DNA of 64,000 bases. It comes from Paraphysomonas bandaiensis (lineage: Eukaryota > Chrysophyceae). Within the stretch, counting starts at the first letter, position 1. The number at the start of each line of letters is the position of its first letter. Shown here in pieces: positions 41,627 through 52,826 of the stretch. The notes under the pieces are model-generated. The model ran no database searches and was not told the DNA's origin. It saw nothing but the letters and a program-made list of their open reading frames with translations. Location of the stretch: assembly GCA_965644295.1 (NCBI GenBank), contig CBFFRP010000214.1, forward strand, positions 26,944 through 90,943, written 5' to 3'. The position numbers were made by a program, and so were the translations under genes.

Positions 41627-42406
41627 TATTATTACATTGTAGTAGGCAGTGTTGACTCTTCAGCTGTCTGACAATGTATAACTAAATATGGTTGAGATTT
41701 TCATCAGGAATAATTTTCTCCGGCACAATGTATTTATGCTGATCTCAGCTGGAGTATGGTTATGATAGCAAATATAGCACTTTATATATTAGTTTCTAAC
41801 ATCAAAATTATTCTACACACTATATCTCTTATAAGTACAATGTTTGTACATTGCATTCCTGTAAATACAGGCTAAGTACTGGTGATGAACAATGATACAC
41901 TACTTGTCAAGGCTGCGTGTTACGTATGAGAAAATTTACACGATTTGTCTTTGCAACCTCCCTCTTGCATCATTTCTCTAAAACATGGAGCAGATTTCTG
42001 TCCCAATTTCTATTATTAATAATTAATTGATACAGAAATCTGCTCCATGTTTTAGAGAAATGATGCAAGAGGGAGGTTGCAAAGACAAATCGTGTAAATT
42101 TTCTCATACGTAACACGCAGCCTTGACAAGTAGTGTATCATTGTTCATCACCAGTACTTAGCCTGTATTTACAGGGATGCAATGTACAAACATTGTACTT
42201 ATAAGAGATATAGTGTGTAGAATAATTTTGATGTTAGAAACTAATATATAAAGTGCTATATTTGCTATCATAACCATACTCCAGCTGAGATCAGCATAAA
42301 TACATTGTGCCGGAGAAAATTATTCCTGATGAAAATCTCAACCATATTTAGTTATACATTGTCAGACAGCTGAAGAGTCAACACTGCCTACTACAATGTA
42401 ATAATA
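41627..42406. repeat. Near-perfect palindrome, 375-bp arms, 30-bp spacer
   Basis: Left arm 41,627-42,001 and right arm 42,032-42,406 are inverted copies; reading both by eye I noticed a single mismatch (GCATTCCTG against GCATCCCTG). The spacer is CCCAATTTCTATTATTAATAATTAATTGAT. The transcript would form a 375-bp hairpin. Each arm contains CAAGGCTGCGTGTTACGTAT, loosely like the CAGGGCTGCGTA end of the nested hAT family, which suggests, but does not prove, an origin by inverted duplication of a transposon end. No ORF. Confidence 0.95.
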
Positions 42407-42682
42407 GAAGTCAGACAAACGTGGATTCAACAGTTAGTAAAACACTAGTGGCTTGAAAATAGGCTGTACAGCAATTCAGAAAAACAGTCTACACGTATGT
42501 AACAGACTGAGGTACAATATGACAGACCATATAATCAGTTACTTATGTAAAAATTGCAAGTACAGATCTGAAACAAACTGATAATGACCAACGCATTAGC
42601 AAACAACCATTATGTATCCTTTCCAAGATTTATTGAATAATCGTACACCACAAGGTGGAATTAGAAAGCAAAAACAAAATCA

Positions 42683-43069
42683 CTATTTTCCGCCCCCTTC
42701 TTGCTCCATCCACTGATTTATCTCAACCCGTAAATCCTCTAATGCCAAAAGAAATTTGCTATACTCCTTTTTCACTTGCACCAGGGGTTCTTCGTCGGTA
42801 GGGTTATTTAAGCCTTCGAGGCCCAGCTGTTGAATATTATAAGAAGATATACGCAGCGCTTCGCAGCCCAAATAAGTTGCACTCCCCTTAATGCGGTGAG
42901 CAGCTTTCATAATCTGATCGTGGTTTTGAGCCTGAATACCTTTCGCAATATCTTCTTCTGCAGTTTTGGCTTCGTCTAACAAATCCTGGAGAACCTCTGA
43001 CAAGAATTCCTTGTCGCCCCCAACCTGGTTCATAGCCTCAGGCCAGTCAAGAACAACTGGCTTTTCCAT
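42683..43069 (-). CDS. Histidine-containing phosphotransfer (HPt) protein
   Basis: A 128-residue single-exon protein that is one HPt domain. The phosphorylated His is H58 in KAAHRIKGSATYLGCEAL, the HxxKGxxxxLG signature; it is preceded by the helix FLSEVLQDLLDEAKTAEEDI and followed by two long helices. In eukaryotic phosphorelays such proteins carry phosphate from a hybrid histidine kinase to response regulators (Ypd1 and plant AHP types). No kinase or regulator lies in this window. The protein has no targeting signal, so cytosol/nucleus is likely. The C-terminus ends QWMEQEGGGK. It is flanked on one side by the palindrome and on the other by the large inverted repeat. Confidence 0.93.
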   Translation of the reverse strand: MEKPVVLDWPEAMNQVGGDKEFLSEVLQDLLDEAKTAEEDIAKGIQAQNHDQIMKAAHRIKGSATYLGCEALRISSYNIQQLGLEGLNNPTDEEPLVQVKKEYSKFLLALEDLRVEINQWMEQEGGGK

Positions 43070-43597
43070 TTACGGAATAATAATGGAGCCTTAATTCACA
43101 CGGTCTTTCTGGACGACTCAGTCAGGAAATATAATTCACACTCAGTCAGAGAAGACCGACACGAACAGTTTTAATCCGAACTTACAGCACCAAACAGGGC
43201 AAGTATACAGACAGTATACCAGTGTATATATTCAATGTGGCGATAGGTTCCTCTTCCTCGACATTTTTTTTTTAAATACCCTAAAAATTGCCCTAATACC
43301 ATGGAATACATGGCACCGTATACCGTATACCACTGTCGGTCAAAACTATGTCGTTCCCTTTTTTTCAGTTTCTCTATTCAGTTTGTATTTATTATGATCT
43401 TGTCACTCCGTGTCTCCACTGATACAAAACCATCCACACCTATCAGCATTTCCTCGTGTTTATCTTGCTCTGCTCTTCCAAATTATCAAAATTGTTGTGG
43501 GGTTTGAGCTATAAATGCTGCTCCGTTTTTGTCCCTCACATTTCACCTCTCCAGCAACTGATATTCCACGATCCCAACCAACAGAGACAGACTTTAA
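43070..43597. other. HPt upstream region and short open frames
   Basis: 5' flank of HPt with several CAGTATAC/GTATAC motifs near 43,205-43,335. Small plus-strand open frames (43,301-43,507) have no family support. Nothing else recognised. Confidence 0.35.
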
Positions 43598-46500
43598 GTG
43601 ATGGCGATGCTGTGAATGATGGGTGTTGTGAAAGTGGCGATATCTTACATCTGCTTGTCACCTCCCGTATGCTTCGTTGTTGTGAATGTCACACTTATAG
43701 ATCTCTCTGTCATATGTGTACAGCACATATACACGTCTTAATTACATATACATTGCACAAACGCATATATATGTGTGTTATATATGTACTGCGTACACAT
43801 ATATGTGCGAATTATATGTATATGTCACTTATATAAGTCTCTGTTACATACGTGCTGCCCATATATATAAGTGTGTGTCTCTGTCACAAATGTACTGCAT
43901 ATATATATATGTGCCCATATGAATACTTCACACAAATACACGTCTGTGACACATACAGTATATACTTCAAACATCTATGTATGTATGTCATATATAAACT
44001 GCAAGCTTATATATATATGTCTCTGTTCCATATTATGTTGTGCGATATGTAGATATGTCATGTCTATGTTGTTATATGTATACTGCACACATAAAGTGTA
44101 TATCAGGGCTAGGGAACAATATATTGCAATACTATTGTGACGTATTGTCCCGCCAATACCTAGTTCAATTGTGTTTTAAGAGTCTATTGATACTATTACA
44201 ATGTATTGCAATATACATATTACAATATATTGCAATAACATTAGTATATATATAAGTAGTCCATAGCTAATTAGTTACGTTCACTTCATTTCTAGTACTG
44301 TGTTTTAAGAGTGCATGAGCATATCTCAAACTGTAATGCCTAACACCATTCAAATACTCGCATTAACGCCATATTCACAATCTATGTCTTCAATTCACTA
44401 CTATTTGAAAGATGTGCTCTCGAAAATAGAATCACATGAAGTGTATCGGGATAAGTGAGCAATGAGCACTGACTAATCTTTCAAGCGTATTTGACGTGCA
44501 GGCGTCATGACTAGTATAGTGTCTCTACATCATTTGTAAAGCGTTGTAATGTTGTTTTGGATGCAGTTTGTGAGCATAGTTAAAGGTATAGGGTTCTATG
44601 TAGCGGTCAACTAGACGATATTCCACAGTGACATAAAGTTGATCACTTTTGGATTGAAATCATGTAGGTGGTGCATCAATTCTTGGACCTCTGTACTAGA
44701 AACAGCAAAACATCTCTACCAAGATGACGGATCTTCAAAGGTGACGAATATTGTTTGTAGTGTACTGGGCTTGTATGTATTTTGCAGAACTTTTATTACT
44801 TGACCGAAGTGTACACGATAAACGCATAACTCTCATACCGAATTTAGAGATTTTGCATCACTATTCTCTCGTAGCTTGATGAAATCGTCCGGAGAGAGAA
44901 ATAGAAGAGCCTTGCTCATAGATACCTTGATGTCTCAACTTTTCGCTTCTTCTGTTTCTGGGAGGACTGTATCAACCTTTCTGTGTCCAGCTCAGAATTT
45001 TTCATATTTAATATTATTCTAACTCGCAAGAATTATATGCATGTTATTGATTAAAAAGACCATAGATCTAATTAAGACTACATTTTTGTAATGTAATATC
45101 ATTGATGTTGACGATATTATTGATACTACTCATCGAATGAAAGAGATGAGTTTTGCTGTTCGTAAGCATGTAGAACCTGTATTTCAAAGGTATCTGAGTT
45201 ATGGCTGTTACGTGAAGAATGTAGTAGTGAATACAGTATTACTTGCACTAAAGATAGAATGAGAATTAAAGCAGTGAACCTGAAATACTTTGACTGTATA
45301 AAAGATCGTGGCTATCTAAGATCTGATAGTATTATTTGGTAGTTGAGAGAATATAATTGTAACGAATATCAACGAATAATGAGATATGTTAATTACAATT
45401 TTATTAATTTATTACTGTGTGACTTCAAGTAGTATAGTTAATTAAGGTATTTCACCAAGAGTTAATAGAAAGTAGGAATTACGAATTACTATAGAGCAGT
45501 ACAGACGTACAGACTCAACTATTGCGTACCATATACTGCAGCCTACCCTCCATGAATAACCGTAACTGCCCAACATGTAAGTTAGAACTATATTAAATAT
45601 AAAAATTCTGAGTTGGACAAAGGTTGATGCAGTCCTTCCAGAAAGTGAAGAGGCAAAACGTTAGACATCAAGGTACAGGTATACTAGTCATGTTGTCTGA
45701 ACGTCAAATAAACGTGAAAGATTAGTCAGTGCAGCTAAAAATATTATATCCGTCCTGCGCAAAAGTACTCATTGCTCACTCATCCCGATACACTTCATGT
45801 GATTCTATTTTCGAGAGCAAATTGGCACTTGTGGCCTGATGCACACATCTTTCAAATAGTAGTGAATTGAAGACATAGATTGTGAATATGGCGTTAATGC
45901 GAGTATTTGAATGGTGTTAGGCATTACAGTTTGTGATATGCTCATGCACTCTTAAAACACAGTACTAGAAATGAAGTGAACGTAACTAATTAGCTATGGA
46001 CTACTTATATATATACTAATGTTATTGCAATATATTGTAATATGTATATTGCAATACATTGTAATAGTATCAATAGACTCTTAAAACACAATTGAACTAG
46101 GTATTGGCGGGACAATACGTCACAATAGTATTGCAATATATTGTTCCCTAGCCCTGATATACACTTTATGTGTGCAGTATACATATAACAACATAGACAT
46201 GACATATCTACATATCGCACAACATAATATGGAACAGAGACATATATATATAAGCTTGCAGTTTATATATGACATACATACATAGATGTTTGAAGTATAT
46301 ACTGTATGTGTCACAGACGTGTATTTGTGTGAAGTATTCATATGGGCACATATATATATATGCAGTACATTTGTGACAGAGACACACACTTATATATATG
46401 GGCAGCACGTATGTAACAGAGACTTATATAAGTGACATATACATATAATTCGCACATATATGAGTACGCAGTACATATATAACACACATATATAATATAC

Positions 46501-46673
46501 GTTTGTGCAATGTATATGTATGTAATTAAGACGTGTATATATGTGCAGTACACATAATATGACAGAGAGATCTATAAGTGTGACATTCACAACAACGAAG
46601 CATACGGGGGGTGACAAGCAGATGTAAGATATCGCCACTTTCACAGCACCCATCATTCACAGCATCGCCATCA
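43598..46673. repeat. 3-kb imperfect inverted repeat containing mirrored hAT ends
   Basis: Left arm ~43,598-45,060 and right arm ~45,570-46,673 are inverted copies with indels. The left arm has ~400 extra bases at 44,520-44,925 and the right arm keeps ~60 bases (ACTTTTGCGCAGGACGGATA region) lost from the left. Both arms contain a hAT end, CAGGGCTAGGGAACAATATA at 44,104 and its inverted copy ending at 46,156, but the similarity continues ~500 bp beyond these ends into the flanks (GTGTATAT / ATATACAC), so the flanks are duplicated too. The right arm holds a dimerisation-domain remnant (RLVSAAKNIISVLRKSTH, plus-strand ~45,715-45,770). The spacer (45,060-45,570) has LTR-like relic sequence (TGACTGTATAAAAG at ~45,290). 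The region between ~43,700 and 44,060 is rich in ATATATGT/ACATATAT steps. Confidence 0.85.
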
Positions 46674-47069
46674 CAGCATCGCGAAAGTAGTGTGGTGAAC
46701 TGCATTTGATTCTCCTGTTTTGTCTATATACTGGTAGATCGATTAGTTTTCGATGCATGTGTGTTTATGCGTTGAATGATTTGTGGAAGCTGTAAATAAT
46801 GAGATGATATATTAACCCATTACCCATTTATGTATGATGGTCATGATATATATTGGTGCCATAGATATTGAAATTGGAGTAACTCTATCATGAGGTTATA
46901 GGGGAAATAAAAACTGCCGAGATGATTACACTGATAAGTAGTATTCAAAACTACTTAGGTGCGAAAGAAAATTATGAAAACAAATAATATTGATGCAGGA
47001 GTAGTCATTTAAGTACCACATCGTACCCCTTGTTAATGTCGAAACAACATTATTTGGCTTCACTTGTAT

Positions 47070-47825
47070 CAGGGCTAGGAAACAATATATTACAATACTA
47101 TTGTTAGATAGCGTTCCATCAATACTATTGATGGAGATTTTAAACAGGCCCAACAATACAATTACTATATTATAATATTGTCAATAGATAGCAATAATAT
47201 AATATTAGTATATGACTAATCAGCAAGTCAACACAACATCCGTAGATTCCATTATTTTTAGTGTTAGTCATTAAGATCACATGATAAACAAAATTAACTA
47301 CTGCTTCTAACTAATGAAAATCCACCTCATCCTCTGAGCCATCATCGGTGATGTCAACATCACCATAATATTCATCCACAGAATTAATTGAAATATGCTA
47401 GTATATTAGCTTTCAGAAACAACAGCATATATATTAAGTAGGATGCATACTTTTGCTCCGCACTGATAGAATATGTTTACCTGCGCTGAACGTGATGTAT
47501 TGAAAGTACATACTTCATGACTCGTGCACCTGTAATTAGATATATGTCAACTTTCCGTTTCTTAATTTTTTGAGCTGACTGACGAATTTTTCCCGCATAT
47601 AGCCAACATCAGCTTCACCATCCTGTGTATTGTTGCTATCACTGTCTGAACAGAGATATATTCTAACAGCATCTTTATCAGATCAAATTCTTTGCCTACT
47701 TAGATAGCCTATCATAATATTGATTACCAATATATTGCAATATACTGTGAGCTACTTTAACAGAAATAATATTGATGGAAATTTTGGCCGGTCTACCAAT
47801 CAATATATTGTTTCCTAAAGCCCTA
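47070..47825 (-). mobile_element. hAT element (CAGGGCTAGG family) with transposase 3' remnant
   Basis: 756 bp with ends CAGGGCTAGGAAACAATATA and TATTGTTTCCTAAAGCCCTA and a perfect 8-bp duplication ACTTGTAT at 47,062-47,069 and 47,826-47,833. On the minus strand are SDKDAVRIYLCSDSDSNNTQ, REKFVSQLKKLRNGK, then FSAGKHILSVRSKSMHPT (dimerisation-domain start) and an acidic end VDEYYGDVDITDDGSEDEVD-FH with the frame broken between. It links the short MITEs at 15,364 and 33,590 to a transposase source. Confidence 0.88.
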
Positions 47826-47833
47826 ACTTGTAT

Positions 47834-48160
47834 GGACTCATTTGCATACCATGGCAATTTGATGTAAGATATGAATAAATTACTAAATTACTTTTCTCGT
47901 ACTACTAGAAAAGTGTTTTCATATAGGAATAGGACAAAATTTTAAGCCTACAAAGCTCACGTTCCAATGTCATGTCCACTGTCCACCCATCAGCGACAAA
48001 TACTTCTTTATCATTGATGTAGTTGTTCGTTCGATATTATGTCCAGCCTATATATATATATCTCATCATAATGTAATTATGTCAAATATTGCACCAGTGC
48101 AGCTTGACCTTCTGCCCTACAAGAAAAGCTACACATGTTGTACTACGCGCTCTATCATAT
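47834..48160. other. Intergenic, 3' flank of NMNAT-like gene
   Basis: No gene or repeat end recognised. Confidence 0.35.
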
Positions 48161-48985
48161 TTATTTAACTATAAATGTAAAACCAGCTAATATAAACAAT
48201 ATAAAAACTCCACGGACCCTTATTACAGCTTTAACACGGGACGGACTGAACGAATAAAGTCGGTGCAATCTGATATAAGAGTACACTTCAGAATGCAGCA
48301 TCCTGAGCAAAAACCTGCTCTCAGTTTGGAATGGCCACATTGGATATGCGTTTGCTGCTCGGACTGCCGTGCTTGAAATTCCTTCGAGATCATGTACATG
48401 GTGCACAATACAGTGAGCAAGATACTTGTGATGTAGGCTGGTACAATCTACCCCTCCGCGATAAACAACGTGAACACGACACTCCTTTAGCAGACTAGAG
48501 TATATAAACGACAAGAAAGTTACAGTAATAATGTACACACCTGACACCCTCTTTCCATTTACCGCTAGCAAGATCATTATACGTGTCGCTACCCAGTATT
48601 AGGTGGATACTAGCTTTCGTCCAAGAACTGACAAAGCGCACCGTATCAATGGTACCATGATGTCCGCCACAAGCTTCATTCACCAGTTTCTCAATAGGGC
48701 TGACATAAACTCTGCATTGGGGAGATGATAGATCTTCCATGGACATTCTACACATGTCCAGCCTTCTATCAAATGACTCCAACACCTTCGCAGAATACTG
48801 ATGTCGATATACAGGCAAGACCCAAACTTCATCGAATGACCCACTCAACACCAAGAAACGTACAATGCGTGTATGGGCATCAGTTGGAGGATTGGCTGTC
48901 ATGGATTCATTTACTACGAAAAAGAGCTAGAAGGCATACTACCTGAAAGTCCGAATAATGCCAGATTTTTCCCTGCTAAATCCAT
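48161..48985 (-). CDS. Nicotinate/nicotinamide-nucleotide adenylyltransferase-like protein
   Basis: Three exons (48,985-48,943; 48,895-48,541; 48,494-48,161) with introns of 47 and 46 nt join in frame to 243 residues. The nucleotidyltransferase alpha/beta-phosphodiesterase signature appears across the first junction as LALFGLS|ANPPTDAHTRIVRF (equivalent of the G-x-F-x-P-x-H-x-GH motif; here DAH). It is followed by VWVLPVYRHQYS, SFDRRLDMCRM, SIHLILGSDTYNDL and the second signature ISSTAVR (ISSTxxR). This is the NadD/NMNAT family, which adenylates NMN or nicotinate mononucleotide in NAD synthesis; CoA-synthesis relatives share the fold, so substrate is inferred. Odd: the last ~20 residues (GVFILFILAGFTFIV) are a hydrophobic span, as in tail-anchored proteins. 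It is divergent to OPA3, 291 bases between starts. Confidence 0.85.
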
Positions 48986-49276
48986 GAATCTCTAAAACAA
49001 ATTCCAACTGCCGCAGTACATGACTACAAAATGAAATCTAAGTCCCTTGAGTGATATATACACAACAGCAACCGGAGGAGGAGTTTATGCATATACAGAG
49101 AATACGGCGTATTGGTGTGAGAGACTACAACACAATACAGCAGTACATGATATGTTGGTATGCAGTATGCTGGTGTGCCGTACTGTGTGTATGCTCACAA
49201 GACCATTCGAGATTCGTGACACTTCATCCTCTTGATAATTTTGTTGCATGAATTAGTTCGTGATTATATTTCACTT

Positions 49277-50110
49277 ATGGCTGCTTTCCCAGCTGTTAAG
49301 CTGTTGGCTCTGTAAGTTTGCTTAGCATCTCTCGCTGATGTCTTTAAAATACACCCCATAGTTTTGTAAGGACTCTGGCGAAACCTGTTGCGAACAAAAT
49401 GAAGAAGGAAGCAGCAAACCATCCATCTTTTTCGTCGTTATGTGATTTTGTGGGACAGAAAATTCACCACACAACTTCTCGGGCTAATGTAGTTGCGATG
49501 GGGTACCTTCTCAGAGGCATGTAGTGTAATGCTCTAATTTATCAGTAAGGTACAAATTTGTTGGTGTGAAGCCGCTGCCGAAGGAGGAGGCAGTCGCAAA
49601 AGGAGTTAATTTTTTGAGCGAAGTGTTCATATTTGCTGTGGCTGGAACAGTAATTACACTGGAGGTGCGTCAAGAGTTATCTCTGTGTAGAATTGAATGT
49701 CTTTGGTATAATCTTCAGACATGGCGGTCAGAGCACCATAATGCACTGAAAAGTGCGGCGAACAAAGCCAAAGAAGATGAGAAAAATGCGGTGGGACAAT
49801 GAGCAGTCGCTGTATAATCTGCCTGAAGACACGATTTAGTAACTGCACTATCTCAGGAACTGGAGAAGAGATTCAGAGATCTTGAAGACCTCGTAGACGA
49901 CTTAGTACGTTCCCTCCCTGAAAAGTCGCAGGTGAGCTGCTCTTTTTCTTACCTTCTTGACTGTTCCAACACTACTGACAGGCCAATTACCACCGATTGA
50001 GAAGAATTCGTGGGGGAGAAATTGATAACGATGAGCCCTCTATGGAGAGTTGCATCAAACGGAATAGCGGACTTGACCTCAGCTGGCTAACCAAGTTATT
50101 AGGATTATAG
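49277..50110 (+). CDS. OPA3: OPA3-like mitochondrial protein
   Basis: Six exons (49,277-49,311; 49,371-49,502; 49,550-49,664; 49,719-49,790; 49,857-49,931; 49,982-50,110), introns 47-66 nt, joining in frame to 185 residues. The N-terminus FPAVKLLALTLAKPVANKMK, the FVGQKIHHTTSR helix, MGYKFVGVKPLPKEEAVAKG and FLSEVFIFAVAGTVITLE follow the OPA3 domain from end to end. The C-terminal third is a coiled coil (RFRDLEDLVDDLVRSL). OPA3 proteins are attached to mitochondrial membranes and influence mitochondrial shape; loss of human OPA3 causes optic atrophy with methylglutaconic aciduria. The intron in codon MG|Y was chosen because the alternative 29-nt intron would leave six residues that the family lacks. 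Confidence 0.9.
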
Positions 50111-50383
50111 TTCATCTTCTCTGCTTTATATTACTGTATATCACATTTTCGTTCAATAAAATGCAAGGGTCTGTCGCACTATTTTTATGCAGAAATCACG
50201 GTTGTACAACTTTTCCTACATGCGTATTAATATTGCATTCACATCAGTTTCCTATTCTGACAGTGGAAGTAGCCTTTGTTGAGCTTAAACGAGTTGCTAT
50301 AGATCCATTGTACACTGACGAGACGTGTATTCATAGTAGTGATGTGAAGATTCTGTCTACAGCATTGAATTGAGAGGGAGTGT

Positions 50384-50480
50384 TGAGTATTGTGATAAAG
50401 AGCAATTAAAGCTGAATTTTAAGGATTAAGAATTATAGCCATTACTGAAACAGCACAGAAGAGTCAATATTATACGAAAT
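50384..50480 (+). repeat. LTR relic
   Basis: TGTTGAGTATTGTGATAAAG-AGCAATTAAAGCTG resembles the starts at 50,806, 55,903 and 59,309 (TGTTGAGTTCTGC...GAGAGCAATT). Preceded by GAGAGGGAG, like the polypurine tract GAGTGGGAG seen at the two copia elements. Short and worn. Confidence 0.5.
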
Positions 50481-50497
50481 TTAATGAAAGGCTATGA

Positions 50498-50560
50498 CAG
50501 GGCCTAGTAGCCATTAATGGATGCCCAGTTCCCGGCAATTATAATGACCACTATTACGTA
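50498..50560. repeat. hAT MITE end (CAGGGCCTGG family), fragment
   Basis: CAGGGCCTAGTAGCCATTAA and CCCAGTTCCCGGCAATTATA-ATG match the left half of 34,001-34,121; the right half is not seen. Confidence 0.7.
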
Positions 50561-50754
50561 ACTAGATAATATAGCATGTAGCTCGCTCTGCACTGCTCTA
50601 TACATGTACACAACTTCTCTAAATATAATCATATTTACAGCTGCTTTTGATGTCCGACTTAATCTTACTGTGTCAAGTGTCAATGAGCTAATGAGCTCAG
50701 TTGTAGCAAAGAGAAGAGGAACATACAAGGAGATGTGTCGAAGGTATATATATT

Positions 50755-51400
50755 GAAAGTCTTATTATTAGCAATAGGCGTTAAAAACCTGCACCAACTT
50801 AGTAGTGTTGGGTTCTGCTATATGAGAGCAATTGAAAGCTGTAGTTGTAAGGTATTTAAATTACAGTAGTATACAGTTGTAGTCTTGCTAATCGTACTGT
50901 GAGAATGAATGACGATAAGTATATTATAGTGGTAAAGGAATGTAGTGACGATGCAAGTTGTAGTGACGAAGTAAGATCGTCGTACGATGAATGCTAGACA
51001 AACTAGTTAGACATCTACCTGTAACTAATCAGTACACACTTTTTTAACCTTCTATTTCACGCTCGGAAGCTGCTTGTGCGTCGCCGCAAGCACCAAGGTG
51101 CGACCACTTCCTCTCAGAGTTCTTAAGCTTCAGCAGGCAGCCCAATACCCCGGTTACCCTTCAGGTGGGCCCATTCCCGATATTCTATTTAATCGTCAGG
51201 ACCCAAAGACGTCTACACAAGTGACACTTATTGGTGTTCCTTGTGCCACACAAAAATTCGGCTATGAGTGGGCAGAAGAATATCCGCTGACTATGTTTGC
51301 GGCTCAAGTTAGTTTCCCAGAGAGAGAATCTCTCCGGTACTTATCCCCCAGAATACCACAAAAAGATGCGAGTCCGACTTTGTTGAGGGTGACGAAGGTA
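50755..51400 (-). repeat. RepA dispersed repeat, inverted, with LTR insertion
   Basis: The minus strand runs from CCCTCAACAAAGTCGGACTC (51,397 end) through all RepA blocks, including GAGGAAGTGGTCGCACCTTG and CTTGCGGCGACGCACAAGCA, to GCTAATAATAAGACTTTCAA (50,755 end). About 180 bases of unrelated sequence (50,806-50,985) break the GCATTCATCTAGCTACTAAG segment near the 3' end. Confidence 0.85.
50806..50985 (+). repeat. LTR-like insertion inside RepA
   Basis: Starts TGTTGGGTTCTGCTATATGA-GAGCAATTG, close to 55,903 and to the copia LTR start at 59,309. It lies exactly inside the RepA tail, so it is younger than that RepA copy. A clean target duplication was not found. Confidence 0.55.
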
Positions 51401-51599
51401 GAAGACCTATACTATCCTTTGACAAGTAGACCTGCTAATGGGGAAATTAAAGTAGACTTGCTACACGGCCAAACCAGTCTGCTACCAGAAAGCAGAAAGG
51501 ATAAATGTCACAAGATGGTCCTATCTTCAGGTTCTGCTCAAGTGGTGTCGTATAAGAGATAAAAGTGATCAAGTATCAAGAATCACATGCCACAAGATA

Positions 51600-51850
51600 T
51601 CTGATGTAGTGACTGATATGATTCCTACTTCTCTACAGAATTCTGATGTCACCGTCCTACTTCTCGGCGACTTAAGAAATGTGTACTTCCAATCCATGTG
51701 AACGCCTTTTGAGCGCAGCTAGACTTATTGTCTCAGTGCTGCGCAAAAGTATGCATCCTACTACACTTGATAATATATTATTTATATATATTATGATGTT
51801 GTTTCGGAAAGCTATTCGGCACTTGTGGTCGGGTGCATATTTCAATTAGT
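51600..51850 (+). pseudogene. hAT transposase C-terminal remnant
   Basis: Reads CERLLSAARLIVSVLRKSMH-PTTLDNILF ... RKAIRHLWSGAYFN, a hAT dimerisation domain of the same lineage as the remnants at 45,715 and 47,480 (SAxxIxSVLRKSxH). Upstream text in shifting frames (51,600-51,690) may be more of the transposase. No ends assigned. Confidence 0.7.
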
Positions 51851-51904
51851 TTTGAATGAATGTGGTGATATATATATATATAGTAACATGAAATCATAAT
51901 AATA

Positions 51905-52826
51905 TTACAATAATTATAATTGACTTCAGCTTGCTTCAATTAATTGATCAAAATACCATATCATATATTTGAGGTAGTAGTACTGATGTAGCTATATATG
52001 GCAGCTAATGTAATTTAGTATGAAATAAGAATTGCAATTTTAATGTTACTTTTAGTATCTACTACTACTCACCAACTAAACCTGGTAAAATCACTTTACC
52101 AGGTTTGGGTATCACACAGCCGCTTTTAATTGCAATATTTCCAATTATTGTTTAATTAGCTTAGTTACTCATTACAAGCACGAATAGCATCTGCAACCGT
52201 TCTTGCACACCATAGAAGTCTCTATTAAAGCGCAAGAGAACATAAGAAGGTCCTCTAATCGATGAGGTACTATAGAATGCGCAGATCACTGGTGTTGATT
52301 TTTGCTCTACTGAAAGCGTTTTTACACAATTAGTAGTGCGTAGTCGCTTTTGTTATTGGTGCGCTTGGTGTCTTCTCGTCAGTGAGTCGACACCATCATC
52401 TTCTTTTTTCTTTTTTTCATCAGTTCTGTCCAACAGAAACCGTTTGAGCTGCACCTTCTCAGGTCGAGTGAGAGTGTCCCCCAATCCGCTATATATATGT
52501 TGTGCATATTTATGTCCGCATCCGCACCAAGGTGTTGGCTAGTACTAGAGAGTTTCTAAAGTAAATAAAAACGAAGAAATTTATAATGAGAGGCCACAAC
52601 CTTCCCACCATTTTAACAGTCATTATAATAGCCATGAAGAAGCGTCATGGCCATCGTCTTTAATGTTTTCCAAGTTTTAATTCTAATATATATATATGTT
52701 CGTATACTATATAGTAAATATTGGCCAATCAATTACAATTTAATTGCAACCTTCAAGCTAGCAATTATAATTGCAATTACAATTACAATTAATTGCTATT
52801 CAATTAATTGTTATACGCAGCCCTGA
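51905..52826. mobile_element. hAT-related element (CAGGGCTGCG family), left end missing
   Basis: The right end TTAATTGTTATACGCAGCCC-TG at 52,826 and the inner AATTGACTTCAGCTTGCTTC-AATTAATT (51,915) match the nested element at 39,151-39,900. The interior includes the AAACCTGGT...ACCAGGTTT hairpin (52,081-52,112) and a T-rich stretch. No transposase is recognised and the left CAGGGC end is absent. Confidence 0.6.

Noticed and set aside
42002-42031. Palindrome with a spacer considered as a possible CRISPR-like or tRNA-type structure
   Set aside because: Arms are far too long and there is no repeat-spacer periodicity; CRISPR does not apply in this nuclear setting.
43716-44255. Tyr/Ile/Cys-rich plus-strand frames and their mirror copies at 46,005-46,656
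   Set aside because: Derived from ATATAT/ACATAT-rich sequence in the inverted repeat; mirrored conservation reflects DNA duplication, not coding.
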